A DNA stretch of 64,000 nucleotides from Heliocidaris tuberculata (Eukaryota; Echinodermata; Echinoidea; Camarodonta; Echinometridae), in NCBI GenBank assembly GCA_025618425.1, contig CM046832.1, forward strand, positions 26,198,059-26,262,058. The letters run 5' to 3'. Each line of letters opens with the position of its first letter. The stretch's first letter is position 1. The notes beneath the pieces were generated by a model. That model saw only the letters and a program-made list of their open reading frames with translations, searched no databases and was not told the origin of the DNA. This document shows, piece after piece, positions 54,444-64,000 of the stretch. Both the position numbers and the translations under genes were made by a program.

Positions 54444-55885
54444 ATCAGAATTACTTAATTATGCATGTTAATTATTACATAATGCATAGGCAAATTTTCT
54501 TTTTCCTTCAACTTAATTACTTGCAAATTAAAGGACCTGGGGAGGGTATGATTTCACTATATAGTGGCAACACCTATTAAAGGTCATACTGAGAGATGAC
54601 TATTATACAGTGAAAAAAGATGTTTTTTTAAACTTTAATTTATGCCAATGTAATTGTATGCAAATTAGCATAATTGGGTCTTCAATTACAAAAGAAAATG
54701 TGCTTCTTGTAACTTCAGACATTACTCTTCAACAGTTCAAGAATATACTATTCAAAAACAGCAAGAATGAACTTCATTTTTGTCAAAAAAGTTTCACTTT
54801 ACAAAGAATGGCCCTGTACAGGTCTCAATGAGACATGCCCCCCCCCCTGTGGATAAGGCAAGTAATGTATTACAAGAGACATGAGAGAGTTTTCTAGTGT
54901 TCAATTTCCAGATTCTTGAGATCATAATGACAAAATTAAATCAAATAAAACAATAAATATCAATCATTAAGATTTATTTTAGGGGAGAATTAGAGTATCC
55001 TAATGCAGAATATACATTTTGTAAAATAGTGTCCTATCAAAATTTTCAGCAACCATATGGAAACTGTGTGTAGGAAAGTGATCCCCCATTTCGAAAGCTT
55101 CTGTGTGCAGCTTTGCACCGTTTCACATCGGGAACATTAGGATTCTTTCGAAAATTTGCCGTAAATTGGGGTCTGTTTCAAATGTGTTCTGAGTGGCTTC
55201 AATCATGGTTATTAGGCCAAGATATTTTCATGAACTCTTTGCTCTAGACCACTTCTAGCAATTAATTCTCACATTATATTATTGCCTGTCTTTGCTTGGT
55301 GGGAGAGCTCGAGTCGAGAGAGAATTTTTTTGGAATCGAATGCAAGAGCAAAATTGTATTTTATTTTTAAAATCTTTTTTTATAAAAAATATAGGTTAGA
55401 CCAACAGGTTAGACCTCAACTTTAACCTACCAGTTCATCTCTACAAAAGCTCTGCAGCTGCATGGCGACCTGGCTTAGTTTCAGGAAGGCACTGGAAGAG
55501 AAGATGAATGACTGGTTAGAGATACATTGCACTGGTTACTGATCTAGATTGTTATGGTTTTTCAACAGTTTTGTTGCATCTATAGTCTTTTAGGAAGTCG
55601 TTTCATAGGATTAGGTGTGCGACGTATGGTGCTCTGGATACATGATACACTGATAAAATGGCTAGAAAAAGACTACACACACACACGTGTGGAAGGGGTC
55701 GACAAAACACGAGAATGATCAAGAGAAACTGCAACTGTCATTCATTTGCCGGAAAATAAAATGATCCTTTATAGCTACGTGGGAAAACTCTTGGGTTTGA
55801 ACTGCACTTCGATGTGAGAAAAAGTTTTTTGGGGTAAAATTTGATGAAATAACGTGCGAAACGGAAGAACAAAGACCGAGTTTTC
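54444..55885. other. Intergenic DNA upstream of TAM41
   Basis: No exon supported. The TAM41 promoter should lie in the last few hundred bases; no clear TATA box is seen, as usual for a housekeeping gene. Confidence 0.4.
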
Positions 55886-55890
55886 GTGAC

Positions 55891-56013
55891 ATGGCTTCTG
55901 CAGTTCGCATCACCCAGCTCTACAACCGCATCCTCGGGCACTTCCCCCGTGAGATTTCGTTAGCATTCGCCTATGGTTCAGGGGCTTTCAAGCAGCTTGG
56001 AAATGATAATAAG
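55891..56013 (+). CDS. TAMM41: TAM41 exon 1
   Basis: 41 codons from the [22 protein letters not shown], to GNDNK, donor GTATCA, phase 0. Holds the GSG nucleotide-binding motif. Confidence 0.93.
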
Positions 56014-59000
56014 GTATCAAACTTCGCAAATTTTGACATTTGCATGTGGATTTAGGGCAAGAGTTACAAATGTACAATACTGTGGGGCCTACATTTTCAT
56101 TGCGTTTACCGAATATAAATGCTGGTGCTGATGATGATTGATGATGAAGTCTTAAAGTGATTGATTAACTTTGTGAAAAATTGTAAAATCAGCTCAAATG
56201 CCAGTGAATTTGTGCAGTCCTCTAACTACATATATAATTAAGGATATGTGAAAGTATGAGAGAAAATGGAACCCGTTTACTATCCTAAAAAAGAGAAAAT
56301 CGTGATCAATCGCTAGCGCAAGTCGCTCGGCTTCTTCGCTGCGCTGCAGTCACAAAAACCAAGCACCAGCGCTTGGCGATTTCAGAGCGGGTTTCCAGCC
56401 CGTACGGTATTCTGTGATAGAGCGAGGTATGCCAACCGTAAGAGTTCTTTAGGGTTCGGTGGTACTCTATCCCGACATCAATGTTCAATCGTAAATATCT
56501 TGATATATAAACGACCGATCAGCTTATAAAACTCAGGCGATTCCTGTCTGAGCTAAAGGTTTGCAATTATGATTACAGCATTAGCTGGAACAGTGATTTT
56601 TTTTTTCAATCCTGGGCAAAGTTAATCAAAGTTAATCAATGATGATGACGATGATGATGATGATGATGATGCATGAACAACTACAACCATGACAACTAGA
56701 TCTATGTTTAATATACATGTACATGTTATAGGGTCTACAACAACAACAGCCAGTGCAGGCATGACAACAATAATATTATAATGATAATGATCATGATCAT
56801 GATGATAAAAAAAAATGAACATGATGATGATAATGATAATAGTAATAATAATGATAATGCTAATTATAATGATGATGATGATGATGATGATGGTCCGGTG
56901 GTGGTGATAATGATGATGATAATACTTTAGGCCCAAATGATTGTGATGGCTGATGATGGATGAAGATAAGAAGCAGAAGAATTTTAAGAATGACAGTTTT
57001 TATCTATTGTCTTGTTTTGACTTGTAATGTCACAGATACTGCGCAGAACTTCAAGGTGTTTTTTTTTTTGAGGGGGGGGGGGGGGGGCTGTTTGAGTCCA
57101 TTGAGTAAACTTACATGTAGTAGCAATTGTAAACCTAATACATTCTTGCCTTGTCTGCTTTCCTAGGATAACATGCTTGATTTCATCTTTGTGGTGGACA
57201 ACCCCAAGGAATGGCACCAGAAAAATATCCAGGAGAATAGGAAGCACTATTCTTCATTAGCAGCTTTAGGACCAGGCAGGATTGCATTCATCCAGGATAG
57301 ACTAGGGGCAGGAGTCTACTTCAACACTCTTGTTGAATGTGAAGAGAGGGTAAGAAATTGCCAAACTGGACATTCTTTTTTCATGTTGGTTCAGGTTATC
57401 CAGTTGCAAAATCGGGATAGAACTGTAATGATTTTTAAAATATTGACAACACTAGTGTGTAAACTTTCAACTACTTAATTACCCAGAAATAGCACAGTTT
57501 CTCTTTTTTGGCATTTGACTTACCAGGAAAAATTTAATGTAGAAAGATACGATAAGTTTTGACTTTTCCCCAAGGTTTTCTCACTCTCTCTCTCTCTTGT
57601 TCCACCCCGGTCTCTTTGATATAGTTGAAAGTATGCTATGATTTCAAGTAAATCTTTTATCCAAGTTGAAAGTTATTTACATGTACCAAAATACTTTCTC
57701 AAAATTATAATTCCTCTTTGATGTATGTATCATTTATGTACAGTATAAGTAAAACTGCTATATTTGCTAGGAGGAAAATTATTTTGTTCTAAAGAAATGG
57801 TATCATTCATCTGAATGTGATGATTTTTAAATGTACATTATAGCTCATCAAGTATGGTGTGGTGAAGACAGATACCCTTGTACAAGAGCTGATCAACTGG
57901 AATAATCTCTATCTGAGTGGAAGGCTTCACAAACCAGTAAGTTAACATACAAATGTAAAAATTTATCAATGGCTTCTTAAAGGTAATATAGGCAATTTGG
58001 GGGAGTGAATTGTATGAATATAGCAACTAATAGAATGCATGGTGCAATTCAAGGTTCTGTTGGTTAGATTTTTAGAAGTGGATATTTAAATTGACAAAGC
58101 TGCAAACAAGATGGTCTCTTTGCTCTCTTGTTAAAAACATATTTACATTACCTTTACTGCTGTGGCAATGAGTGAATCATATACTCATGTTGTCAAATGA
58201 CAGCAATATCATTCTTCACACTTACTTATATGCCACAAAAATACCTGTCATACTTCCAAATCAACTCCAAACCAACTCCAAACAAACTCCAAACCAACTC
58301 CAAACCAACTCCAAATCAACTCCAAACCAACTTCAAACCAACTCCAAATCAACTCCAAACCAATTCCAAATCAACTCCAAATCAACATCAACTCCAAATC
58401 AACTCCAAACAAACTCCAAACAAACTCCTGGAAATCAACTCCAAACCAACTTCAAACAAACTCCAAACCAACTCCAAACCAACTCCAAACCTACTCCTGG
58501 AAATCAACTCCAAACCAACTTCAAACAAACTCCAAATCAACTCCAAACCAACTACAAATCAACTCCAAACCCAAACAAACTCCAAATCAACTCCAAATCA
58601 ACTCCGAGTCAACTCCAAATCAACTCTGAACCAACTCCAAATCAACTCCAAGTCAACTCCAAACCAACTCCAAACCAACTCCAAACCAACTCCAAATCAA
58701 CTCCAAATCAACTCCAAATCAACTCCAAACAAACTCCAAATCAACTCCAAGTCAACTCCAAATCAACTCCAAATCAACTCCTAACAAACTCCAAATCAAC
58801 TCCAAGTCAACTCCAAATCAACTCCAAACCAACTCCAAATCAACTCAAATTAACTCCAAACCAACTCCAAACCAACTCCAAACCAACTCAAACCAACTCC
58901 AAACCAACTCCAAACCCACCATTTCTTGGCCAGACGGGGTAACAAATTTTTTTGTTTGGTCTCTTGTCGGTGTGACTGAGGTATTATTGGAGGATAAAGT

Positions 59001-62000
59001 TATTTCCTTAAACAAGAATACAGTACCAGCCAGCTGCCTTGTTTATACTTAGAAAGAACAGTTTTCTCGAGGAGTTTTCAAATATTTTGAATATTTTTTT
59101 CTTGGATTTTGCCCTGTTAAATTTATATGTTTATAACTCTTCCATTATGATAGCAGTAAAATGTTATTGTTTGAATAATGTTCAATAGGGATGTTTAAAT
59201 GAACCTTCAGTAACCGTTGACAGTCATTGCATTTATGAACATTTACCAACTTCACACTATTGAATATTTTTTAAATTGCTGCCTAGGTTCATGTAATAAA
59301 GAGAATGCAGAACAGTGCACTCTACAATGCTATGCGTAGGAATCAACAGAGTGCTGTCTACACTAGTCTGCTACTCCTACCAGAACGCTTTACAGAAGAA
59401 GAACTCTTCATCGCAGTAGCTGGACTGTCATACTCTGGTATGTTCCAGCCCTCATTTGAGGAATATTACTTCTTCCATGAAGCTAGTGATTCAGGATCTA
59501 CTCTCTGTGTCTTTTTCTTAATTCTCTTTATGCAGAGCGGAACTTTATTTTGTTGCACATCCTTATCCTGCATCATGTGCATTCATCTACTCCCTTCCCC
59601 CTGACTTTCACCTTATGGACAACTATTCCTCAAGGACAATTACCCCCTTCTTCTCCCCTGGCCAATTACCCAGTGGAGAACTATGCCCCTAGTTACTACC
59701 CCTGAAACAATTACCTTCTTGTATATATAGTAATCGTAATTGCCATAAATCTACAAATTCCTTTTCTATTTAATTTAGTTGTAATACATCACTCTGTATT
59801 TTTTATTGATAGTCCTGCTGCAAGCAGAGACCACTTTGATTTCAGTTTAGCTCTTATTTACAAGTAGTTCCTCTATCTGACGTTTATATTATTATGTATT
59901 TCTTTATTTTGTATAATTAAATTACTTTAAATGTTGACTTCTTGCTTGTTCATGAGCTGGTTTGGGTTTTTTGGGGGTTTTTTTTTGCTCTCTCACTCCA
60001 GGAGACTTCAGAATGGTTGTTGGTGAGAACAAGAACAAGGTGTCCAACATAGTGAAGCCCAACCTACAAGCATTTAGGAAGTATTTCCATGACATGATGG
60101 ATATGACTGAGAACACCCACTGGAACAAGCAAAGTGGCACAATGGAAGTAAGCAGCTTCTTTAACTATTGAATATTAAGATATCTCAGGATAAAACCCAT
60201 GGAAAATATATGTTGATTGAAAAAAAAAAAAAAAAAAATCAATTTGTAAAGATACTTTATTGGAAGACTGGAACCATAAAATGTTCCAGATGTTGTTTAT
60301 TGCAACTGATTCATCATAAGTTTGTTTGTTTGTTTTGTTTTTTTCTGTTTATGTACACTTTAAATGTGTCTTACAAATCATTTTTTCTCAGAACCTATCA
60401 ATGAACAATTTTCTCAGACCCTATTAACGACCAATTTTCTTTAAAGTTTGGATAGGCCTTTAAACCTTTCTTTGCTTTTTTTCCCATCAGGTTATTCAAA
60501 TTAAATGTCTATTTTATACAGTCGAAATTTGCTATAACGAGGACCTTGGGACCATGAATATTACCTTGTTATATCAGGAATCTCTTTATATCAGGGTAAA
60601 AAAACCAAAAGAACATAAAGACCAGGGTCCAGCAAAATTACCTTGTTATATCAGGAATCTCGTTATATCAGAGCTCTTTATAACGAATTTCCACTGTATA
60701 TCATAAGTAATGCAATGTATATGAGGAGAAAGGCCCTTTTCCCTTCCACCCATCTGCCCATTTGATGAGTTACTTTATCTTACATGCAGAAATAGTATAC
60801 AAATATACCAAGCTGTTCGAAAGTATAGTGGAAATTATTTATCTGAGGAGGGACTGGCATAGTACGAGGAAAAAATAGTAACTTTTGCCAGTCTCTCCGA
60901 AGATAAATAATTTCCACTATACATTCGAACTAAATGCTTGGTATATTTGTTTTATATCTCTTCTTTACAACTGATTAGGAAAAAAAAAGAATAACAAAAT
61001 ATTGATTTGAAAGTTCCTCAAAAGTGACGTTGAGTCACTCTGCAGAATTCACGAAAAACAACCAAACCAAACTTGATCACTTTCTTCGTTTTTGAACTGT
61101 CAGTGGAAGCATTAAAATCGTCGATATCTGCCCTTTGTAAGAGGTCAAAGCGAACTTCCTCGGAGGCCGCCATGTTTGTTTACATATCCGATCCAAACCG
61201 ATTAGCTACCAGCTGATCTGGATCGAGCGCTATATAGCGCTGGGCTAAAGTACCAGTGACTTGCACTGATACTGCAGGCGGCAAGGTTATGAGCAGTCCG
61301 TATATGGACTGCATATGGACTCACTTAGTGGGTCATCTGCGCGTTCGAATTTGACACAAATTTTGTCAATGAACAGTGAGCACGCGTAGTAGCACCTTGG
61401 AAGAAAATATTAAATAGAGCATGCGCAGTTCTGCCCAGGAAAAAATAAAAGCTATTCGGCAGCTCTGGCAGTGATTTGTTTTTCCTAGTGAAATTATATT
61501 TTATCACGTGAGCACCAATTGACCAATCATGTATTTAGAATATCATGAATATTCATAGAAGGGATATAATATATCATGATGTAGTGGTTCTTACACTTGA
61601 CTTTCAATCAATACTTATTTCCTTAGACAAGGTATATCTGCAGCTGTCTTTCTTGACCCCACCCATGGGTACCTGGTATATGCCTTTTTATACTAATAGC
61701 AGCTGCTGGGTCTAAAGATACTGTGCTTATAATCCAAATGAGCATTTGAATATGAATATCATGCGATGTGTGCTACACTTGAGCAGAATCGGTTGTTTAT
61801 CATTATCGAATCACTCTTTTCCATCCATGTATTAAAACTCTACCAGCAAGATCGCAGTCCAGCAGCCCTGTTTTCTCACATGTGTGCCTTACCAAAGAAC
61901 CTACAGCATCAGATCTGTCGGTCGGTAGGATCTAGAACTGAAGACCCCATCGACGTACTGAGGAGGATAGCCAGAGATAGGGCATGCAAGGAGTACATTC

Positions 62001-63915
62001 ACAAAGGTGAGTATAGATATGCAATGGCACATAAAGACGTGGGAAAGACGCAAAGATGAAAAGTGCTAGTTTTGTCTGTGCTTCTAAAATTGGAATGAGA
62101 CATATCTGAATAAAAGTTTTCATATCATTTTGCTTAAGTGTTCAAAGAGGTAAATACTAATTCTACATCCTAATTTTTCGGTTCTGCCTCTATAAAATAA
62201 AATTTTGATTTTGAATGATTTTGTCATATGCGTCTTTCCCACGTTTTTACGCACGTTTCGCTAAGCTACCTAATAGATATAAAGATCCAGGGCTGTGTAA
62301 AGTTTCGCTGAGGAAGCGTACATACATTATCAGAAAAAAGTATGTTTGTTGCCAGTGAGAGAAATGAAAATGGGAAAGGGGAAGTAGATATCAGGAAAGG
62401 AATAATGTAGTTGAATACTAGAGGGGCACTTTTGCTGAACATCACGAAATACTTAACCGACTGTACCATTTCGCCCTTTAAGTCCTTGCCTGTAGAGGTG
62501 AAGAGGGTGTCATGGTCTAGTGGATACATCACTGGACTGTGGATCACATGGTTCGCGGTTCAAGTCCTGCCGCAGCAATAACATCCTTTGGCAAGACATT
62601 AATCTACATTGCCGCTCTTACCCTGGAGATAATGGGTACCTGTGAGGATTGCTGAAAGTCAATGTGATTTTTTTTTTCCATTGCCCTACATGCATGCATG
62701 TGAACGGTGCAAAATGGTAGGAATACTCCCTAAGGAGTGGAGATGGTGCATGCACACTTGTGTGTGGGCTTGAAATCCAATGACCAGGGGTAATGATCAC
62801 ATCATAAAGCACATTGAAGTATTCACATAATGTGCTATATAAAGGTAATATATTATTATTATTATTACCTCGTAAAAGGAATTTTATTGAATCTTGGAAT
62901 CCATTGAAAATTGAAATTGAAGTTGAACCTTATACTTCCGGTCTCTAGATATTAGTACTTGATGATGGCTTCCATGTGTTGTGGAGATGATAAATTTATG
63001 CTTTGTTTCACCTGAAGTACCATTTCCACTCTCTTGGTTATCATGTTTCAACAGGTTATATGATACAGTGATGATGAGAAAACTTACATTGATGAAAATT
63101 TGAAAAAAGTTGTGGCTAGTGCATTTTATCATTTTCATATAGAACAAGAAAATGATGTGCAGCTGACTAGATATCTCTGAACAATGATTTTATTTTAAAA
63201 TGCACAATGGTTTCATCCTTAACTCAGGTGTGCAGAGGATTGTTGCTACGTCAAGCCTCTCACAAAGTATCAAGGGAATATTTACTGCAGGTAAGCTGAT
63301 TGGTCACTCTGAATGAAGCAAGAAAACTGAAGTAAAATCAATGAGCAACACTTCTGGTAGGAACATTAATCATGTATAATAGATTCAGTTTTCTACCTCA
63401 TCGAAGTGCTAAAATGTATTTTTTGGCAGCAGTTTGATAATGTCTAATGCTTTGCTTTAGTATACTCTGTATATTTACATTACCATTTGAAATAAACTGG
63501 AACTTTCAATTTAGTATGAATTCCTTTAATAGTTCCTTAAAAACTTCAAGTTAAAATTGTGTCTTTAATTAATGCTGAACATCCCTCTTAATATCTTTTT
63601 TCGTTTAGGGGCTCTTTTCATATTTTCGAGAAAAGAATTTCTAGTAAAGAAGGAATATACATGTAATATCCTAAAGAAGAAAAAAATAAATGGCCTACTT
63701 GGGGGCTCTGGGTGAAATTTCTGTAGCATTGCACCCAGGCAGGTTCATTTCGAGCGTTGAAATTGAAGCCTTTCTTAAACTCATTTAGATTTTGTAATTA
63801 ATCTTTCTTTTCTGTTTATCTTTATCAATGCATGAATACAGGATTCTCAAAGACTGTGACATACAGCAGACAGAAACTGATGAAGCAATGGCAAGGAGGC
63901 CCTAAGAAGAGGTGA
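55891..63915 (+). CDS. TAMM41: Mitochondrial phosphatidate cytidylyltransferase (CDP-DAG synthase), complete 8-exon gene
   Basis: Exons 55891-56013, 57167-57349, 57844-57936, 59287-59437, 60002-60147, 61847-62006, 63228-63290 and 63842-63915 join without phase error into 330 codons plus TGA. The protein is TAM41 along its whole length. It has an N-terminal nucleotidyltransferase core with AFAYGSGAF (residues 26-34) and the acidic MLDFIFVVD (44-52), then [59 protein letters not shown], and SIKGIFTAG near the end. Family knowledge: TAM41 sits on the matrix side of the mitochondrial inner membrane and converts phosphatidic acid plus CTP to CDP-diacylglycerol, the first step to cardiolipin. The length fits animal homologues; the start is the only Met before the conserved core. 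The C-terminus is short and basic ([10 protein letters not shown]). Introns carry transposons and satellites; the coding sequence is intact. Confidence 0.95.
56156..56640. mobile_element. TTAA element family 2, copy 2, right end damaged
   Basis: TTAA at 56152-56155, then a copy almost identical to 21864-22344. The right end reads CAAAGTTAATCAAAGTTAATCAAT and runs into a GAT repeat: ten bases are duplicated, and the terminal GCCT and second TTAA are lost. It lies in TAM41 intron 1. Confidence 0.85.
56641..56935 (+). repeat. GAT-rich microsatellite block
   Basis: (GAT)n tracts at 56641-56671, 56860-56892 and between, mixed with AAT and GATAAT triplets, in TAM41 intron 1. GAT triplets also occur just left of the preceding element (56129-56147), so that element probably inserted into this microsatellite. 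Confidence 0.9.
57167..57349 (+). CDS. TAMM41: TAM41 exon 2
   Basis: 61 codons, acceptor TTTCCTAG, donor GTAAGA, phase 0 both sides. Encodes [20 protein letters not shown] and [20 protein letters not shown], with the presumed metal-binding Asp pair. Confidence 0.95.
57844..57936 (+). CDS. TAMM41: TAM41 exon 3
   Basis: 31 codons, acceptor TTATAG, donor GTAAGT, phase 0 both sides. Encodes [20 protein letters not shown] and [10 protein letters not shown]. Confidence 0.95.
58253..58919 (+). repeat. 11-bp minisatellite in TAM41 intron 3
   Basis: About 60 tandem copies of AACTCCAAA(T/C)C, written AACTCCAAATC or AACTCCAAACC, with occasional AACTTCAAACC, AACTCCAAGTC and TCCTGGAAATC variants. Because 11 is not a multiple of 3 and the unit has no stop in any forward frame, long Asn/Gln/Pro/Thr/Ser-rich frames stay open. 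They are not genes. Confidence 0.95.
59287..59437 (+). CDS. TAMM41: TAM41 exon 4
   Basis: 151 bp, acceptor TGCCTAG, donor GTATGT, phase 0 in and 1 out. Encodes [20 protein letters not shown] and [20 protein letters not shown]. Confidence 0.95.
60002..60147 (+). CDS. TAMM41: TAM41 exon 5
   Basis: 146 bp, acceptor CTCACTCCAG, donor GTAAGC, phase 1 in and 0 out. Encodes [20 protein letters not shown] and [14 protein letters not shown]. Confidence 0.95.
60519..60696. mobile_element. pogo/Tigger-like MITE, 178 bp
   Basis: Ends CAGTCGAAATTTGCTATAAC and CAGTGGAAATTCGTTATAAA (complement of the right end) are inverted, each next to TATA, which fits TA duplication. CAGT-G-GAA-x-x-CGTTATAA-type ends are typical of pogo-like elements. 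The interior repeats TTACCTTGTTATATCAGGAA. It lies in TAM41 intron 5. Confidence 0.72.
60799..60950. repeat. Fold-back repeat, 152 bp
   Basis: ACAAATATACCAAGC pairs with GCTTGGTATATTTGT at the outside, and GTATAGTGGAAATTATTTATCT with its complement near 60901-60922 inside; a central loop holds about 25 bases. Probably a MITE, with no clear target duplication. Confidence 0.7.
61577..61720 (+). mobile_element. Decayed tRNA-SINE remnant
   Basis: GATGTAGTGGTTCTTACACT resembles the SINE head, and TTCCTTAGACAAGGTATATC and CCCATGGGTACCTGGTA resemble the core. Diverged; no tail. Confidence 0.4.
61847..62006 (+). CDS. TAMM41: TAM41 exon 6
   Basis: 160 bp, acceptor CTCTACCAG, donor GTGAGT, phase 0 in and 1 out. 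Encodes [20 protein letters not shown] and [20 protein letters not shown]. Confidence 0.93.
62503..62867 (+). mobile_element. tRNA-derived SINE with LINE-like ATT tail (best copy)
   Basis: GGTGTCATGGTCTAGTGG (A-box) and GGTTCGCGGTTCAAGTCC (B-box) form a tRNA-like head. The core is ACATCCTTTGGCAAGACATT and TCTACATTGCCGCTC, then ATGGGTACCTGTGAGGATTG. The 3' end is GTGCTATATAAAGGTAATAT followed by (ATT)n, resembling the LINE tail at 5250-5294. Lies in TAM41 intron 6. It is not a functional tRNA gene: the acceptor stem does not close. Confidence 0.75.
63228..63290 (+). CDS. TAMM41: TAM41 exon 7
   Basis: 63 bp, acceptor CTTAACTCAG, donor GTAAGC, phase 1 in and out. Encodes [20 protein letters not shown], the conserved C-terminal motif of the family. 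Confidence 0.95.
63842..63915 (+). CDS. TAMM41: TAM41 exon 8 (stop TGA)
   Basis: 74 bp, acceptor AATACAG, phase 1 in. Encodes [20 protein letters not shown] then KKR and TGA at 63913-63915. The 3' UTR continues past the window edge; no polyadenylation signal is seen within it. Confidence 0.92.
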
Positions 63916-64000
63916 CAGCCAGCTGCTGAAGCATAGCTTTGTTCTCTGTGGATGAAATGTGGTTGTCCTTCCTATAAAGTCCTCCAGTTTGGGCAGAAAC

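Noticed and set aside
56622..56936. His-rich/Ile-rich minus-strand frame
   Set aside because: Translation of the GAT/ATC microsatellite.
58172..58942. 256-aa frame rich in Asn, Gln, Pro, Thr and Ser
   Set aside because: It is a translation of the 11-bp minisatellite in an intron of TAM41; all three forward frames are open for the same reason.
62503..62590. tRNA gene
   Set aside because: A- and B-box-like motifs are present, but no acceptor stem closes and a SINE body follows.

Overview
The window is eukaryotic, AT-rich and typical of a marine invertebrate deuterostome. I infer an echinoderm, most likely a sea urchin-like animal. The grounds are short exons with GT-AG introns, very dense short DNA transposons with TTAA or TA target sites, tRNA-derived SINEs, many microsatellites, and frequent TACATGTA-type words. 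It holds one assembly gap of exactly 500 N (25755-26254). There are no bacterial features.

Three protein-coding loci are well supported. (1) 19295-21694 (+): a single-exon LRR-Ig-FN3 transmembrane protein of 799 aa, of the LRFN/LRIT-like neuronal adhesion type. (2) 27175-49285 (-): seventeen phase-consistent exons encoding a signal peptide followed by a large extracellular protein of about 956 residues so far. It has repeated cadherin-like/VCBS-like beta-sandwich motifs, a tryptophan-rich insert and a WAP-like cysteine cluster. Its 3' end is not joined; a stop-containing exon at 12151-12289 (-) could be its cytoplasmic tail, in which case the LRR gene would lie inside a 15 kb intron on the opposite strand. 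(3) 55891-63915 (+): a complete eight-exon TAM41 gene (mitochondrial CDP-diacylglycerol synthase, cardiolipin pathway), 330 aa.

The rest is mostly mobile DNA. From the left: the 3' end of a CR1/L2-like LINE split by a TTAA-flanked element with a THAP-type zinc finger (3702-5121, Kolobok-like); a Helentron-like element (5295-6722) inside the ATT tail of that LINE; a 24-bp minisatellite (9107-9720); a mariner-like element with TIRs of about 500 bp (10549-11814); and GA-rich DNA (13985-14560). Three copies of a TTAA-flanked fold-back element lie at 21829, 27329 and 46186. One is split by a second 481-bp TTAA element that recurs at 56156, and another by a 177-bp element with an 8-bp target duplication. 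Further right are a fossil Merlin/ISXO2-type transposase (51320-51945), a cluster of GTCACGTGTGTGAC words (53056-54443), tRNA-SINEs, and an 11-bp minisatellite in a TAM41 intron (58253-58919).

The three loci show no common pathway. LRR-Ig-FN3 and the cadherin-like/WAP protein are both cell-surface or secreted; TAM41 is a mitochondrial housekeeping enzyme.
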